Part shown: positions 11,161 through 23,230 of the stretch, piece after piece | Numbering within the stretch: position 1 is the first letter of the stretch | How the letters are laid out: each line of letters begins with the position of its first letter | Assembly: GCA_963920635.1 (NCBI GenBank) | Contig: OY987299.1 | Span: 20,352,901 to 20,416,900, forward strand | Direction of reading: 5' to 3' | Origin: Pseudeuparius sepicola | Taxonomy: Eukaryota; Arthropoda; Insecta; Coleoptera; Anthribidae | Length of the DNA: 64,000 bases | Notes under the pieces: generated by a model | What the model was told of the DNA's origin: nothing | Database searches by the model: none | What the model saw: only the letters and a program-made list of their open reading frames with translations | Made by a program: the position numbers and the translations under genes

Positions 11161-11217
11161 GAGCCAAATATAAAATATTATTATTATACAAAGTATTTTG
11201 AACGTTTGAAAGACGGT

Positions 11218-12013
11218 AAGTATGATACTAATCTTTTGCGATATTATTTTATAAATTAATATTAAAAATAATGTATGCCAAATTTTAGTTTCAATTTATT
11301 ACGAGTATAATACTCTTAATAAACACTATGAAAATTATGTTTCACAAAAGGTTCGATAAAAGGCGCTTATAGGACTTGACATTTGGTTTTATTGCACCTG
11401 TACTGGTACACACTCTGTGGATGCCTGTTTTACATTGACAATTTCTTCATGAATTAATTCATGAATTTCTTCATGAAGTTAATTCACGAATTAGAGCATG
11501 TCCTATTTTCCGTCAAGTTTTGCGTGAACTTCAGGAGTACTAACATTGGAAATTTGAACACAAGGAAGGTTATATTTTGATACTAGTTTTGTTTGAGGCA
11601 TTAGACGAAAAAGAGAAGTATGATACTAATCTTTTGCGATATTATTTTATAAATTAATATTAAAAATAATGTATGCCAAATTTTAGTTTCAATTTATTAC
11701 GAGTATAATACTCTTAATAAACACTATGAAAATTATGTTTCACAAAAGGTTCGATAAAAGGCGCTTATAGGACTTGACATTTGGTTTTATTGCACCTGTA
11801 CTGGTACACACTCTGTGGATGCCTGTTTCACATTGACAATTTCTTCATGAATTAATTCATGAATTTCTTCATGAAGTTAATTCACGAATTAGAGCATCTC
11901 CTATTTTCCGTCAAGTTTTGCGTGAACTTCAGGAGTACTAACATTGGAAATTTTAACACAAGGAAGGTTATATTTTGATACTAGTTTTGTTTGAGGCATT
12001 AGACGAAAAAGAG
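11218..12013. repeat. 398-bp tandem duplication, two units
   Basis: Unit 1 is 11218-11615 and unit 2 is 11616-12013. They begin AAGTATGATACTAATC and differ at about three positions, so the duplication is recent. Each unit holds a palindromic run based on TTCATGAATTAATTCATGAA. Confidence 0.92.
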
Positions 12014-12042
12014 AAGAGTACATAGTTTTAAAGATAATATAC

Positions 12043-12683
12043 TTAGATAAAAAGTGTGTGAAATGTTACAATATGTTTTATTTGTGTATTCCGCTGCCAA
12101 GGCACAGCTCCCTCATTCACGAAATAATCACAAAACTCCTCTTGGGCAGCAACGAAAGCATGTCTTGGTGAGCATGTTTGGTAAGAAAGTCCAAATTGAA
12201 ATATATAGTCTTTATCAAGCTCTTCTATGATGGAAGCAGGACATTCGGGTCTCAAAAATTATGTAATGTGCAACATGCCAATGTTATGGTTTGCACTTTT
12301 TCCACATTCAAATTAATTTTAGTCAAAAAACTCTAAATCGTTTGGCTAAAATGCCAAATGCATTTTCAACTACTCTTCTTGCCAGATTTAATCTGTAGTT
12401 AAAGAAGCTTTGGATGAAGATGGAAAGGTTAAACTCTTTTATCTAGCAGTTCACTCTGTAAATCTCTTTCATAGTCATTTTCCGTAAAATGACGAGAACA
12501 AATATGACTGTTATTAGGGTTGAAACTGTCCATTCTTTTACATCTTGCCACCCATGCTCTCCTAATCGTTTGTGAAACCATATCTTTTGACTTGGGGATG
12601 GTATGGAACATAATATTTTCGCCTGCTTTTTTTAAAGCGTAAGTTGTATTACAACCATAAACAGCACACCTCGTTCCTGTCAT
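12043..12683 (-). pseudogene. THAP domain joined to a Harbinger (DDE_Tnp_4) tail
   Basis: The frame starting at 12683 (84 codons) is a THAP finger: MTGTRCAVYGCNTTY, FHTIPKSKD, AWVARCKRMDSF and CSRHF give the C2CH ligands. It stops at LLDKRV. Immediately downstream, at about 12415-12335, comes NYRLNLARRVVENAFG then ILAKRFRVF, the conserved C-terminal signature of HARBI1-like nucleases. After a stop, the final ORF (12255-12043) has EEFCDYFVNEGAVPWQ, also typical of that family's end. The catalytic middle is missing, so this is a deletion derivative of a fused or two-domain transposase gene. Confidence 0.78.
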
Positions 12684-13123
12684 AATGTATTCTAAATAAA
12701 TAATAAAAATAAAGTATAGGGTAAAGTGTATTTAAAATGATAAAATATAAGTACCTACCTATTAAATAACCCAGTACCTACAAAAAAATCGAAGACAATG
12801 ACGAGGAGATCTCAAATCTAACTTCTAACCTATAATGGCACAAAACATTCGATATTAGAGAGATAATTTGACAAAATATATTAGTTCTTACGTTTTTAAT
12901 ACTAAGCAAGATTGTACTAATTTAGTACAAATATTCAATAATAAATTTAAAACTAAAAACAGGTTACATAAAATAAAGAAAACACAGTCAAAACCCGCGT
13001 CAAAACCCGCACCGCTGATGTACAAATAACACCGTTAGTCTAGCGCTGACGTCACACCCACCTGCCGACTGGCGAACATTACGCTTACGAGATCGAGCAA
13101 TCCTGTGCGTCTACCGTTCTTGG

Positions 13124-15012
13124 TTTAGTCCAGCTAAAATAGAAATTGGGTACTGGAGTGCAAAAATTAGGTAAGTATCTGTAAGATGGCGCAGGAGTTG
13201 GAAAGCGGCCATTGGTACAGAGCGAGAATAAAAAGCAATGTCTCGCCTTGCTAAAATAAGTTCCAGTTCCTCCATAGTGCGCCTTGTTTTGTTTTGTTGC
13301 ATTGCAAGGTCGTTTGTAGGAACCAGGGGCCTGAGAGGATTCAGACGAACCGATCCCCCTTTCTTGTACAAATAAAAGCACATCGTTCCGATCCTGGCGT
13401 ATCTTTAGATTCAAACGGTGAATTGTTATACAGAAAATAATAATATGTTTATACGCTGTTTTATTTTTTTATTTTTTTATAGTTAAGAATCGTTGAGCGA
13501 AATATTTGGTAAGAAGGAGTAGGTACCGGCTGTCAAATTTACTGTCATGGCATGTTATAAGTCTCCCTCAAAATAACTCTTTATTACTAAATATTGATAA
13601 AAATATGTCTTTATCAAAAGAAAACGATATTACCATTCTAAAATTCTGTTGTATTTGATGCAAAGTTGATGTAAAGTGGTGAATTTTGATATACTTTGCT
13701 GATATCTTAATTTATGTATTATGTTGGCATCAATTTAGTACTTGAAAATGTAATGTACATAATATATTTATATACTAAATGCTTGACGGTACATCAACTT
13801 TACATTAAAGCATTAATATAATTTTCTTTTTTTTTTAAATGTATAGCAAAAATAAATCATTACCATAACAATATAAACAACTCTTTCAAGTAAAACTTTT
13901 TGGAATTGTAACAAATAAACTAGCCAATTTTTAGCCATTTTATTTTTTAAATGTAATTTTTGGCAGATAGCGAAAGTCACGTGACCACGTTTGAGTGGGC
14001 CATTTTTCACCTTTTTAAGTCAAAGATAACCCCAAAGTTAAATTTCAAAATCATCAATAAAGAATTTCTCCCAGTGTTGCGAATTCTTTGGAGGACACTG
14101 TATACATTATGTTCTATTATTATCCGTTAATAAAAATTACATTTTGCACCATTATCCTTTTTTCAAAAAAATGGTGTTTGGTTACAGCTTTTTGTTTGAC
14201 GTTCGATTGTTTTTTTTACGACATAAGATTGTTTGGAAAAAAACTGCATCAAACTGGTTTTTAAATCATAAATTTATCTCAAAAATTACGGAAAAGGTAC
14301 ATGGAATAAAAATATTATTAAAAAATTCTAATAGTACCTACTTTTTGAAATTGAGGCTATAAAAGTATTGACCGGTGGCCATGATTACAATGTGGACTTA
14401 TTACCGTGTTTTAGTTGCTAGCATATTCCGAAACCTATGACCATCTTAACGAAGGTAAAATTCCTGCTCGAGAGACAAAATAGACAAATTTATTCCGGTG
14501 TAAAGTTTTAAATTCAAAAAAATATATAACGACTATATCTTTTAAAATAGTGTCATTAGCAGATATCTATGAATATTTTAAAATACCCGTATTTTTTGTA
14601 AACCTTCGCTGTTTTTTTTAGCAAGCTGTAAAAATAAAATTACACTGATACAGCAACCAAACATACAATTCCAAAGCACCCTTAGCTCGCTTTCTTGTCC
14701 TCCTGTTTTTCTGTTCGTCAAATAACAATTAAGCAGATTGATTGTATTATTGAAAGGTATAGGTATAAAATTGTTTTATTTCAAATATGATCAGTTGAAG
14801 AGAAACTGAAATAAATCTGAAATTTGCCACACGTCTTTTTTCACAATCTCATCAAGATTTTTACAATCGATTGCAATATTTTAAACACAAGACTTAAAAA
14901 CAGAAAATAGGAAAATTTAAGTAAAAAAATAATATACCACGTAAAAAGTATAAAATGATTTTTTCCAGCCCCGTACACTTTGGAAAACTTAGTGTGCATG
15001 CAATAGATAATT
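13124..15012. other. AT-rich sequence, nothing recognised
   Basis: Short frames on both strands show no domains. No long repeat was seen. Confidence 0.5.
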
Positions 15013-15020
15013 GATGCATG

Positions 15021-15306
15021 CAGAGGCGGATTAAATGTCGAGAGCGCCCTAGGCAAGCACCTCATTGGGGCCCCCAAGCGTGAACAAGGAATTGTCTCAT
15101 TGCCTAGCTGGTAGTACGCTATGAAAGGTCTAAATCTCTATAGAATTAAAGAATCTTTTATATTGTGTAAGTAGGTGCATACTTACTGACACAATTAATT
15201 TTGTTATTTATTTTTTTCTTTGTTTAAAAAATTCGCGCGCGCGCCCCTTTGTAATCTCGCGCCCCTAGGCACGTGCCTAGTTTGCCTTAGGGATAATCCG
15301 CCTCTG
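15021..15306. mobile_element. hAT-type MITE, 286 bp
   Basis: The ends are CAGAGGCGGATTA and TAATCCGCCTCTG, a common hAT terminal sequence. An 8-bp duplication GATGCATG flanks it exactly (15013-15020 and 15307-15314). Subterminal regions share CCTAGGCA motifs. There is no transposase, so it depends on a related hAT elsewhere. Confidence 0.92.
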
Positions 15307-15314
15307 GATGCATG

Positions 15315-16700
15315 CACTTAAGTCACTAACAATTATTGTATTGCACTGCAAATGTTTCCTCAACGACAACCACCTACCTACTTCTTGCCATTATTTAGTG
15401 CAGGCGCCATGCGTCCCACGTTTTTAGATTCTTTATGGGGCTAGGAAAAATTATTTTATACTTTTTAGTTCGTTTTTTATATTATTATATTACTTTGTTA
15501 TACTTTTAGTCCTTTTTAAAAAGGTGGTATATTAAATATATATTTTTCAATAAAAATAAAAAATGTTTGTTGAAAGCTTTTTTAGATTTTCAGATAAATC
15601 TAAAACGTCGGTTTTAAATAGTGTTAGCTAACCTAACCTGTTATATCATACCTTTAGTGTTTTGTGATTGCTAATTATTAGTTGTCAACATTAGGTTATT
15701 ATAGGTGTACAATTCGAGACGTCAGAATAATCTTTATATTATACACTAGTAGAGAAAGTATAGTATACAACACGTTTTACAAACTCGTCTAGACACTTAC
15801 TTGTTCTATTGCACGTAATAAAACGCAAAACTCATATTAATTTTCCTATAAAATAACGTTTATAAATTGCCAGGGAATTTGTACACTTATCTATTTATTC
15901 AAAACTATTTATTTAAACAGGCTTTACCTCATTTCCAAAATAAGGATCGGCGTACGCAAAGCAAAGTGAATGCCATGCACTCTGCGCCTCTGTAGGTAGG
16001 TACCATTAAATTTTATTTTTCACGGGAGACTGCAGAACCGGCAACAAAACCAAAATAGCCTTGCGCCATTCCTTCAATTAAAAGAACGCCGTAATGGGAA
16101 AGAGAAACAGTAAAACGTGGCCCACTCAGTTTATACATCTACTCGGTAGCCGGCATACACTAAGCGCACTTCCTTCGTTAGATGGAAAGCTTTCCGGCCC
16201 TTTTCTCCTTATATTGCAGCAAAATGCAGAGAAACGCTCGTTCTAAAAGTTATACCCGGCATACGCTCAAGGGCATTTGCGTAGAAAATGACTTGAGTAA
16301 TGAGATTTTGGGTAAATACTAGCTTGCTTGGAGAATATTAAAACATATGAAACTAATGAAACCGATTATTGGGGTGTATAAGGTTATTTTTTGATGCTCT
16401 ACCCTCTACCCTCCGTAGAAATTATTGCTTCTTAAAACACCTTTATATACTGTACAGGGAAACAGATCTTTTTATGTATACTTACCTCGCCATGAAATGT
16501 ATGTAGGGTTTCATAATTTTGCGAATTGACTTGTCTTACCTGAAACAAAGAAACCCAACTTTAGACTTATGCTACAAACGGAAATAGATTCATTGATCCA
16601 TTTTTGTTAGAAATGTCCAAAATAATTGTTAAATTTGTTTAATATTTTTATACATACGTACTACTTTTAAACTCATAGAAATCTTTATTTTTGGAGATAA
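15315..16700. other. No gene recognised
   Basis: Mostly AT-rich. At 16150-16290 the composition is more balanced, and the motif CCGGCATAC recurs at about 16151 and 16257. No domain was found. Confidence 0.45.
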
Positions 16701-16704
16701 TCGC

Positions 16705-17340
16705 CTGAACTTTTTTTGTTTGAAAGGGCTTCAAAGACCGCTTCTTTTGACCTTCCTACTATTTTCAAAATGCAAATCCAGGGTGCAAGCACGATTTTTT
16801 TATACCCCCGATCTTCACAAAAACCATTTATCGATTTATTTTTATTTAATGAGGACACTCCAAAACATCCATATAGACTAAATTTGAACAAAAAGTACAC
16901 AAGGAGTTCCATTCTGCACATTCTAAGAAAAATATGAATTTTAAGGCATCTGACACGACGTGTGTGTCATGGAATCCCCTCAAAACCCCAGTGACTTTGT
17001 TGAAGAAGGTAATTAAAATTGTTTTTTATTTGTTGGTTGACATTTTGTAAAGAAATAAATTACTGTTCTGTTTATTAATAGTTTTTCAATAATTCCAGAG
17101 CACTTTTGACCCGTATATAGTTTCATAAAAATTCAGCATTTTGAGATGGCCCAGAGAAAAATACTCTGTATATTTTTGCATTGAATCTATGCACACTAAC
17201 ACTTTGAGTGATCCTGTTGACCACGCAACTGTTTTGAGGGGATTCCATGGCACACTTGACTTGCCAGATGCCGCTAAAATTTTTATTTTACTCTTTTTTG
17301 GCACCCCTGTAGGGATTTTTGGGTGTCCCGTTTAAAGCTG
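16705..17340. repeat. Diverged copy of the 46.4-kb foldback family
   Basis: Shared blocks include TTTTTTTATACCCCCGAT, GGAGTTCCATTCTGCA, CATTTTGTAAAGAAATA, CAGCATTTTGAG and TTTTGAGGGGATTCCATGG, in the same order as 46510-47460. The terminal repeats are not clear, so it is an older or truncated copy. Confidence 0.7.
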
Positions 17341-18325
17341 CGGTGTCAGATTTCTTAACTTTTTGTTGAATTAAAAATAGATTACAGCTTTATTTTTATG
17401 TAGGTACCTGTCATATAATTTATGCCAAATTGGTCAATCTTAGTGCTTTTATGAAAAGTCGACCAACACTTTTCTTCATCATTAATAACTACTTCTGATA
17501 ATACAAGGCTAAAACATAAAGACTAAACCACCAGCGACTTGAATTCCAAGCCACGAACTGAGAAAACTGGCAACGGGTCCACAGCGGGCACGCGTAGCGG
17601 CACCGTCGCAATGACAAGGCCCGGCAGCTGAAAGCGATGAGTCATCCAAAGCAGGTGCGCCTAAGGCGCCAAATTCAAATTTAAAGATGCCAACTTGGTA
17701 AATTTGGTAAAAAAAAAACTTTAAAATAATTGTTTACATGGTTCTACAACACGGATAATAATCTACGAGAGTGAAAGTCACATTTTCAAGGGCTTTTGGT
17801 GCATTTAGATATCTATATGTAAAATTTTCGTAAATACCAATTATTTCTTATTTGCGTGCCTAGATACAACTAAATTCGAATAAATAAAACTTCCTGATTT
17901 TAAATTGGTTATATACGTTTAATCATGTAAAATTGTTAGGTATAACACTCTCCACACACTCCAAGCCAAAATCACTTTTTCCCTGGAAGAATGGGTAGGA
18001 ACAAAATCTCTTTTGACGGCCTTACCCACTTTTCCTTTAAAAGGGGGGAAAAGCGGACACTTTAGGAACGCCTTTGTAGTTTCCCTTCAGTTGGCAACGA
18101 AACACGTCCACGGCATGATTTAAATAAGTCCGAAACTATAGACACAACCTGAAACCTATAAACAAAAATTGAACTTTAATAACTTTATTCTGAATCACTG
18201 CTGTTTTACCATGTTAATGAAACTCCACGGCCTGTATTACTAAAAAAACACAGTCCAACTCACAATAAACACAACAAACGTTCTTTAAAACAGGAAAATC
18301 GCCAGACAAGTAAAAACGTAAACAA
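17341..18325. other. Noncoding; includes a GC-richer stretch
   Basis: Bases about 17545-17680 are GC-richer, with GCGGCACCGTCGCAAT at about 17599. Its complement ATTGCGACGGTGCCGC occurs at about 18398, giving an inverted pair 0.8 kb apart. No protein is recognisable. Confidence 0.35.
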
Positions 18326-18965
18326 CTACAAAAGCTACCCCCCCTCTGATGACGTATAGTGACGTTTCGCGTCGCCAGCTGGCGCAGGCCTTTATAATTG
18401 CGACGGTGCCGCGCGTAATCGCTTATGGTCTGTTCTGTTGATTTGGAAAATGCGTATAAGTTAACCTGCGCTAACTGACGTCGTTGTGCGAATATTGCGA
18501 CGAGACAGTGTGTCTCTGCCCAGGGTGTTGCGGTGACAGATTTTTTTTGCAAAATGCCAAACTTATATACTTGTTTTGCGCAAAGTGTCAAAACATTCGT
18601 CAATAAGGACCATCGCTACGCTGCATAGAGACCCGTTGAAACGTCCCGCTGCGGCGTTGCCGCATGTCCTTCCATGGCTTGAAATTTATGTCGGTTGGGC
18701 CAAGGCCATATGCGAAGATCGCATCAAGCTACATAACGGAGACAAAGAGACTCGTTAATAAACAGAGAGACGGGAGGGAGACAGGGCTGCAAATGAAAGG
18801 CCGGACAAGGCCCGCATCCAAATGGGGCGGCGGGGGCGGCTATCGCCCAGTTATTAAATTCGTACTGGGCTCGGCCATAACGAATTGCGGACGAGGAAAA
18901 ATGTCGGCGCCGAAAGGGGAGTATTATCTCAGCAGGCGCCAGGCGGCGACTTTCTAGTATTTCGA
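18326..18965. other. GC-rich region with motifs shared with 1.6-2.4 kb
   Basis: Composition is high in CpG. The motif CAGTGTGTCTCTG (about 18509) and the CATAGAGACCCGTTGAA to CGTCCCGCTG stretch (about 18627) match 1628 and 2384 in the same order. ORFs of 60-129 codons overlap on both strands without domains. A promoter-like or old repeat origin is possible. Confidence 0.35.
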
Positions 18966-19105
18966 GGTCAGATTCGTGCGGTGAAGTTTCATCATGATAG
19001 AGCGAAGGGAAATACTGAAATAACTTTTATCAACATGGCAGGGTTTTCCAATAAGAATGATAGGTATGATTTTGAAGCGATATGGTAACCATGTTAACAA
19101 AGTTA
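18966..19105. other. Short spacer, nothing recognised
   Basis: AT-richer sequence before the next element. Confidence 0.4.
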
Positions 19106-19107
19106 TA

Positions 19108-20973
19108 CAGGGTTAACTATCACTTAGTACAAAAATTTTCATTCACATTTCTCTTAAGCCTAATTTTTTTTTCAAATTGTATAAAACCCCTCAAAAAACG
19201 CAGCCTATGGACGCCCGCGTGACGTGTCTTAAAATTTTGCCTATGTCAATGGTAGTGACAGGTAGTGAAATAGCGCAGCGTTGCCACGTCCATCAATTTA
19301 TCCGAGGATTCACCACAAAATTTCGATTTCCTGTTGGAAACGATTACTTTCTAAGGAACATGTAGAATGCCTATGAAACACCTACCTTACTGACATTTCC
19401 AGGGTTGAATATTCACATTTTCTAAATTTGTTGGGGACCTCTTATTTCCCTCCGCCATTCCTTTTGTTTGAAGCGAGGTACTCAGCCTGACGACCACGGA
19501 GGAGGATCCCCTCCGCCAGGAAAACGCCGAAGGGTAACCAAAAAACACAACTGCACTATCACACATTGCACATGCAGAGAACTACAGTAGCTGTTCAAAG
19601 AGGCCGCCTTTAACCTCGATGCACAAATACACTCGGTTAATTAAATTAAAAATGTTTGCATTTTTATTTCAGGATCAAATAAGTGGGTCAATCAAAAAAC
19701 ATTACTTTGACCAAGCGAGGGTGCTTCGTAACTTAGCCGTTAAGTTTGCCTGGTCGATTCCACAAAGTACATAATCCTAAGGTACTTCTTTTTTCATCAA
19801 TATCTCCAGTGGAAAAATGTTGGTCGCACGCCTAAAAACATGTTTCACTATTTCACATAGGTACCTACTTTCAAAACTAAATTAATTTTAGCCCTTCTAA
19901 CCTATAATGTTGGGGTCCTAGTGCACTAGTAAAAAGCCTGGCGTTCAATTAATTGCAAAATAGCTTTAAAACACACCAAAGTACACGAATACGGGAAAAT
20001 ATCGCCGAAAATTCAGAGGGACGCAGGGAAACGTCAAGTAAACATCGGCCCACGATACACAAACAATGTATCGTGCAAGGGCCGAACTACGATGATTCAC
20101 GCGTTCGCGTTACCCTGCCTTGCCGTGCAGGTTGCAGGCAACCAGACCAGCAACTATAGTCTAATGCGAGAGATGCGACGTCGAAGAAAACTATGCGTCG
20201 ATTCGATACACATCGACATTCTTTGTAATGCAAAGCGTTCAGTTCAATAACGCCGGCATTAAGAAATCACAGCATTCTTTCTATTTAGTTTAGATAGATT
20301 TTCAATAAGTTTTATTAAAAGTTTTTTTTTGACACGCAATCAACTAATCTAACATTGACATCGATATCGATAATTATTACGCACCACACCAACCTCTACT
20401 GTTTTGTGCGTTTGTGTCCAGTTTTTACGTCTGTCAGTTCGTCATCTCTACGAAATTTTCGTGGTTTCGCGAAGCGACAAATGTGTATGTAGTTTTGTAA
20501 TTCCTTGGTGCTGCTATGTGAAAAGGCAAAAACAAAAAACGCCTAGAGATTCAGGATTACCTAGCCTCGGGACCGACCTCGGGACTCGGGATTTATATCC
20601 TGTTTTCTGTTTTCAAATTTCAAACGAAGGTAAGCTGAGTCCAGGCGAACCTCGAGTACCTACCTAAATCTAGCAGCGCTGTACAGATTCAAATCGATTG
20701 TGATTTATGTATTTTTTAAATTTGTTTGAGTAAAAAGGTATTTTCATCCTTTCTATAAAACAACGGCAACACCACGGACAATCACTTCCAGCTGATAGTA
20801 CTTTCCGAAGCCATATTGGTTGACGTAATTAGAGGCGGAGATTTACAGGGAAAATAGGGGTTTTTACCCTTTTCTTTGAAGATCGTACAAAAAATCTAAA
20901 AATATTTTTCTATGTTTTCAAGCCACCCTGCGCACGTGGTAAAATTTTTTGTACTAAGTGATAGTTAACCCTG
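19108..20973. mobile_element. Long non-autonomous TA-flanked element
   Basis: Terminal inverted repeats start CAGGGTTAACTATCAC and run about 30 bp (to TAGTACAAAAA). TA flanks both sides (19106-19107 and 20974-20975). The 1.87-kb body has no transposase motif. It includes GC-richer segments at about 19200-19290, 19980-20160 and 20560-20680, which could be captured host sequence. Confidence 0.82.
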
Positions 20974-21109
20974 TATAGGTATCTACATCTACCTGTCACA
21001 AATTATTGTCATTTATGGTTAATATACTCTAACAATTTATTAAGGCTAAATACGCGCTTCAAGAACGTTTGGTTATTGACCAATAGGATTGTATGAAAAT
21101 AGACGTTTG

Positions 21110-21745
21110 TGAACACTTAAATTTGAAAATTATTTTACTCTTGACGATGTAAAAACACCAGCAAGAAGTCGAAATGCCAGAACTGTTGATACAAATGTGA
21201 CAATTCCTCGTCGTGCTCAAGAATGAGTGCTTAAAAACATGAAAATTTGGCAGATTTTGTAAAAAAGACTTGAATTTACACCCGTATATAAGATTGTTTT
21301 GACCCAAGAACTTACGCCACTGGACCATCGTCGAGAATTTGCCGAGAATTTGCTGCTTGGAGTTTAGAACAAGTTGAAAAAGATCCTAATTTTGCGAAAA
21401 AAATATCTTTTCAGACGAAGCTCATTTTTGGTTAAGTGGGTATGTTAACAACCAAAATTGCCGTTTTTGGTGTGAAAACAATCCACAACAGATTCAGGGA
21501 AAACCTTTGTATCCGCTGAAGATAACTGTATGGTATCAAAATGAGGTAGAAGTTGCGGTTACAGTGAATAGTGAATGATACCGACTGTAGCCAAATTTAC
21601 ATGCACTTTATTTGGAGGATATGTGTGGTTCCAGCAAGACGGTGCCACATGTCACACTGCTCATGAAACTATCTGTTTAGCTACTTTTTGACAATTTCTT
21701 CGGGGAATAGAAGGAAAAACTCCACAAAATTATCTCGGACTGAAC
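21110..21745 (+). pseudogene. Mariner-like transposase, broken
   Basis: Conceptual translation across several frames gives TIPRRAQE, then FTPVYKIVLTQELTPLDH, then KKIFFSDEAHFWLSGYV (first catalytic Asp), NQNCRFW, and finally VWFQQDGATCHTAHET (second Asp). This order is the standard mariner core. There are several stops and frameshifts, the N-terminal helix-turn-helix is missing, and the region with the third acidic residue is lost at about 21745. No clear terminal repeats were matched to it. Confidence 0.88.
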
Positions 21746-21944
21746 ATTTGAAAATTTGTTGTTATAAATATAACTAGAATATAAATTTTAGTCAGTTTCC
21801 TGTAATCCTTCAATGCAACATTATATATTGAGTTTAGGGTGATTCAGTTTTATTCTGCGACACTTCAACAGGAGATAGAAAACCAAAATATAGCCGCACC
21901 TTCATCTATAAACTATATCATTATAAGATCTTATAAAAAAGTTA
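21746..21944. other. Short AT-rich spacer
   Basis: Nothing was recognised between the mariner relic and the next element. Confidence 0.4.
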
Positions 21945-23125
21945 CAGGGTGTTAAAGTTGTAAGAAATATATGGATTTTATTAAATATTTACCAAACTAG
22001 TTGAGATATTTAAGTCATATTTGGGACATGTTATAGCGACATGGGTTAGCATAAAACCTGTTAATATCAAACACCTTGAACGACTAGTGGCGTAGAAGGG
22101 GGTAATTAATATAATTGTTTTTAGAAAAAAAAACGAACCACCTTGTATAACCATAAAATTTATTCAATTTCTTATGTAAATTTTAATTGTAAACTAAAAC
22201 GTTCTCTTAGCATTTTTTCCTATGTCATGGTTTCATAGCAAATTTGATTTTTTCGTATTTTTTCGAGGTATTTCTGAAAAATTAACTTAACAATTTCGCT
22301 CCATAAGTAAGACTCAAAGTAGAAAAAATGTGTTTCTTACTTTAAATACAGTAACTTTTCCCAATAAACTTACCCATTCAAGGTTTTACTTTTTAAGATA
22401 CAGAGCGTAAAATTAATTGTATCTTTCTTAAATGTTTTAGACCCTGTATCTTCAAAAGTATAGCCTTAAATATGTAAGTTTATTGGAAAAAATTACTTTA
22501 TTTAAAGTAGCAAACACATTATTTATACTTTACGTGTTACTTATTTAGCAATTTTTTTAAATAATTTTTCAGAAGTACCCCGAAATAAAATAATACAAAA
22601 AATCAAATTTGCCTTGAAACCATGACACACACGAAAAAATACCGAGAGGAAAATTTGTTTAAAATTAAAATGTACATAATAATTTTAATACATTTTATTG
22701 CTATACAAGGTGGTTATTTTTATGCTAACCCATGTTTATTGTTAAGTTTATTGGGAAAAGTTACTGTATTTAAAGTAAGAAACACATTTTTTTCTACTTT
22801 GAGTCTTACTTATGGAGCGAAATTGAAAATACGAAAAAATCAAATTTGCTATGAAACCATGACACATAGGAGAAAATGCCAAGAGAACGTTTTAGTTTAC
22901 AATTAAAATTTACATAAGAAATTGAATAAATTTTATTGCTATACAATTAAAATTTACATAAGAAATTGAATAAATTTTATTGTTATACAAGGTGGTTCGT
23001 TTTTTTTCTTCTAAAAACAATTACATATATTAATTACCCACTTCTACGCCACTGGTTGTTCAAGGTGTTTGATATTAACAGGTTTTATGCTAACCCATGT
23101 CGCTATAACACGTCCCAAATATAAC
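21945..23125. mobile_element. Foldback element, right end truncated
   Basis: The left end CAGGGTGTTAAAG follows a TA at 21943-21944. The left arm, from about 22010 (CATATTTGGGACATG) onward, pairs with the right arm ending near 23122. Shared blocks include GACATGGGTTAGCATAAAA, CAAGGTG and ACATAAGAAATTGAATAAA. A short direct duplication of the last block lies at 22904-22985. The right arm lacks a counterpart of the first 65 bp. The 94-codon frame inside is not a recognisable protein. Confidence 0.75.
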
Positions 23126-23230
23126 TTTGGAAACCTTGAATGTACCAACAATAACATCTTTTTAAAATCAAGTTGCCTATGGTAATGTATCTATTCTTAT
23201 ATATCGTTGGGTTGGGCCAAATATTAACTC
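23126..23230 (+). repeat. Dispersed repeat also at 56.1 kb
   Basis: CCAACAATAACATCTTT, AAGTTGCCT-TGGTAATGTATC and ATATATCGTTGG occur in the same order at about 56158-56242. The 56-kb copy has an extra ATGAAACAAAAC segment. Class unknown. Confidence 0.65.

Larger units (their letters stand above)
10791..13123 (-). mobile_element. THAP/Harbinger-type DNA transposon, internally deleted
   Basis: Inverted ends start CCAAGAACGGTAGACGCA and stay identical for about 33 bp. Further in, both sides share GTGACGTCA and CGCTAGACT. The flanks repeat GTTTAGTCC (9 bp) if the element begins at CAAG, or TTTAGTC (7 bp) if it begins at CCAAG. Inside are a THAP domain and the tail of a DDE_Tnp_4 nuclease on the minus strand. 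The 9-bp flank does not fit the 3-bp duplication usual for PIF/Harbinger, so the superfamily is left open. Confidence 0.75.

Noticed and set aside
15600..15720. CCTAACC-type telomeric repeats
   Set aside because: Only one or two CCTAACCT words occur, with no TTAGG array.
18214..18603. 129-codon minus-strand ORF as a gene
   Set aside because: No domain or homologous motif. It lies in a GC-rich stretch where long chance frames are common, with opposing frames on the other strand.
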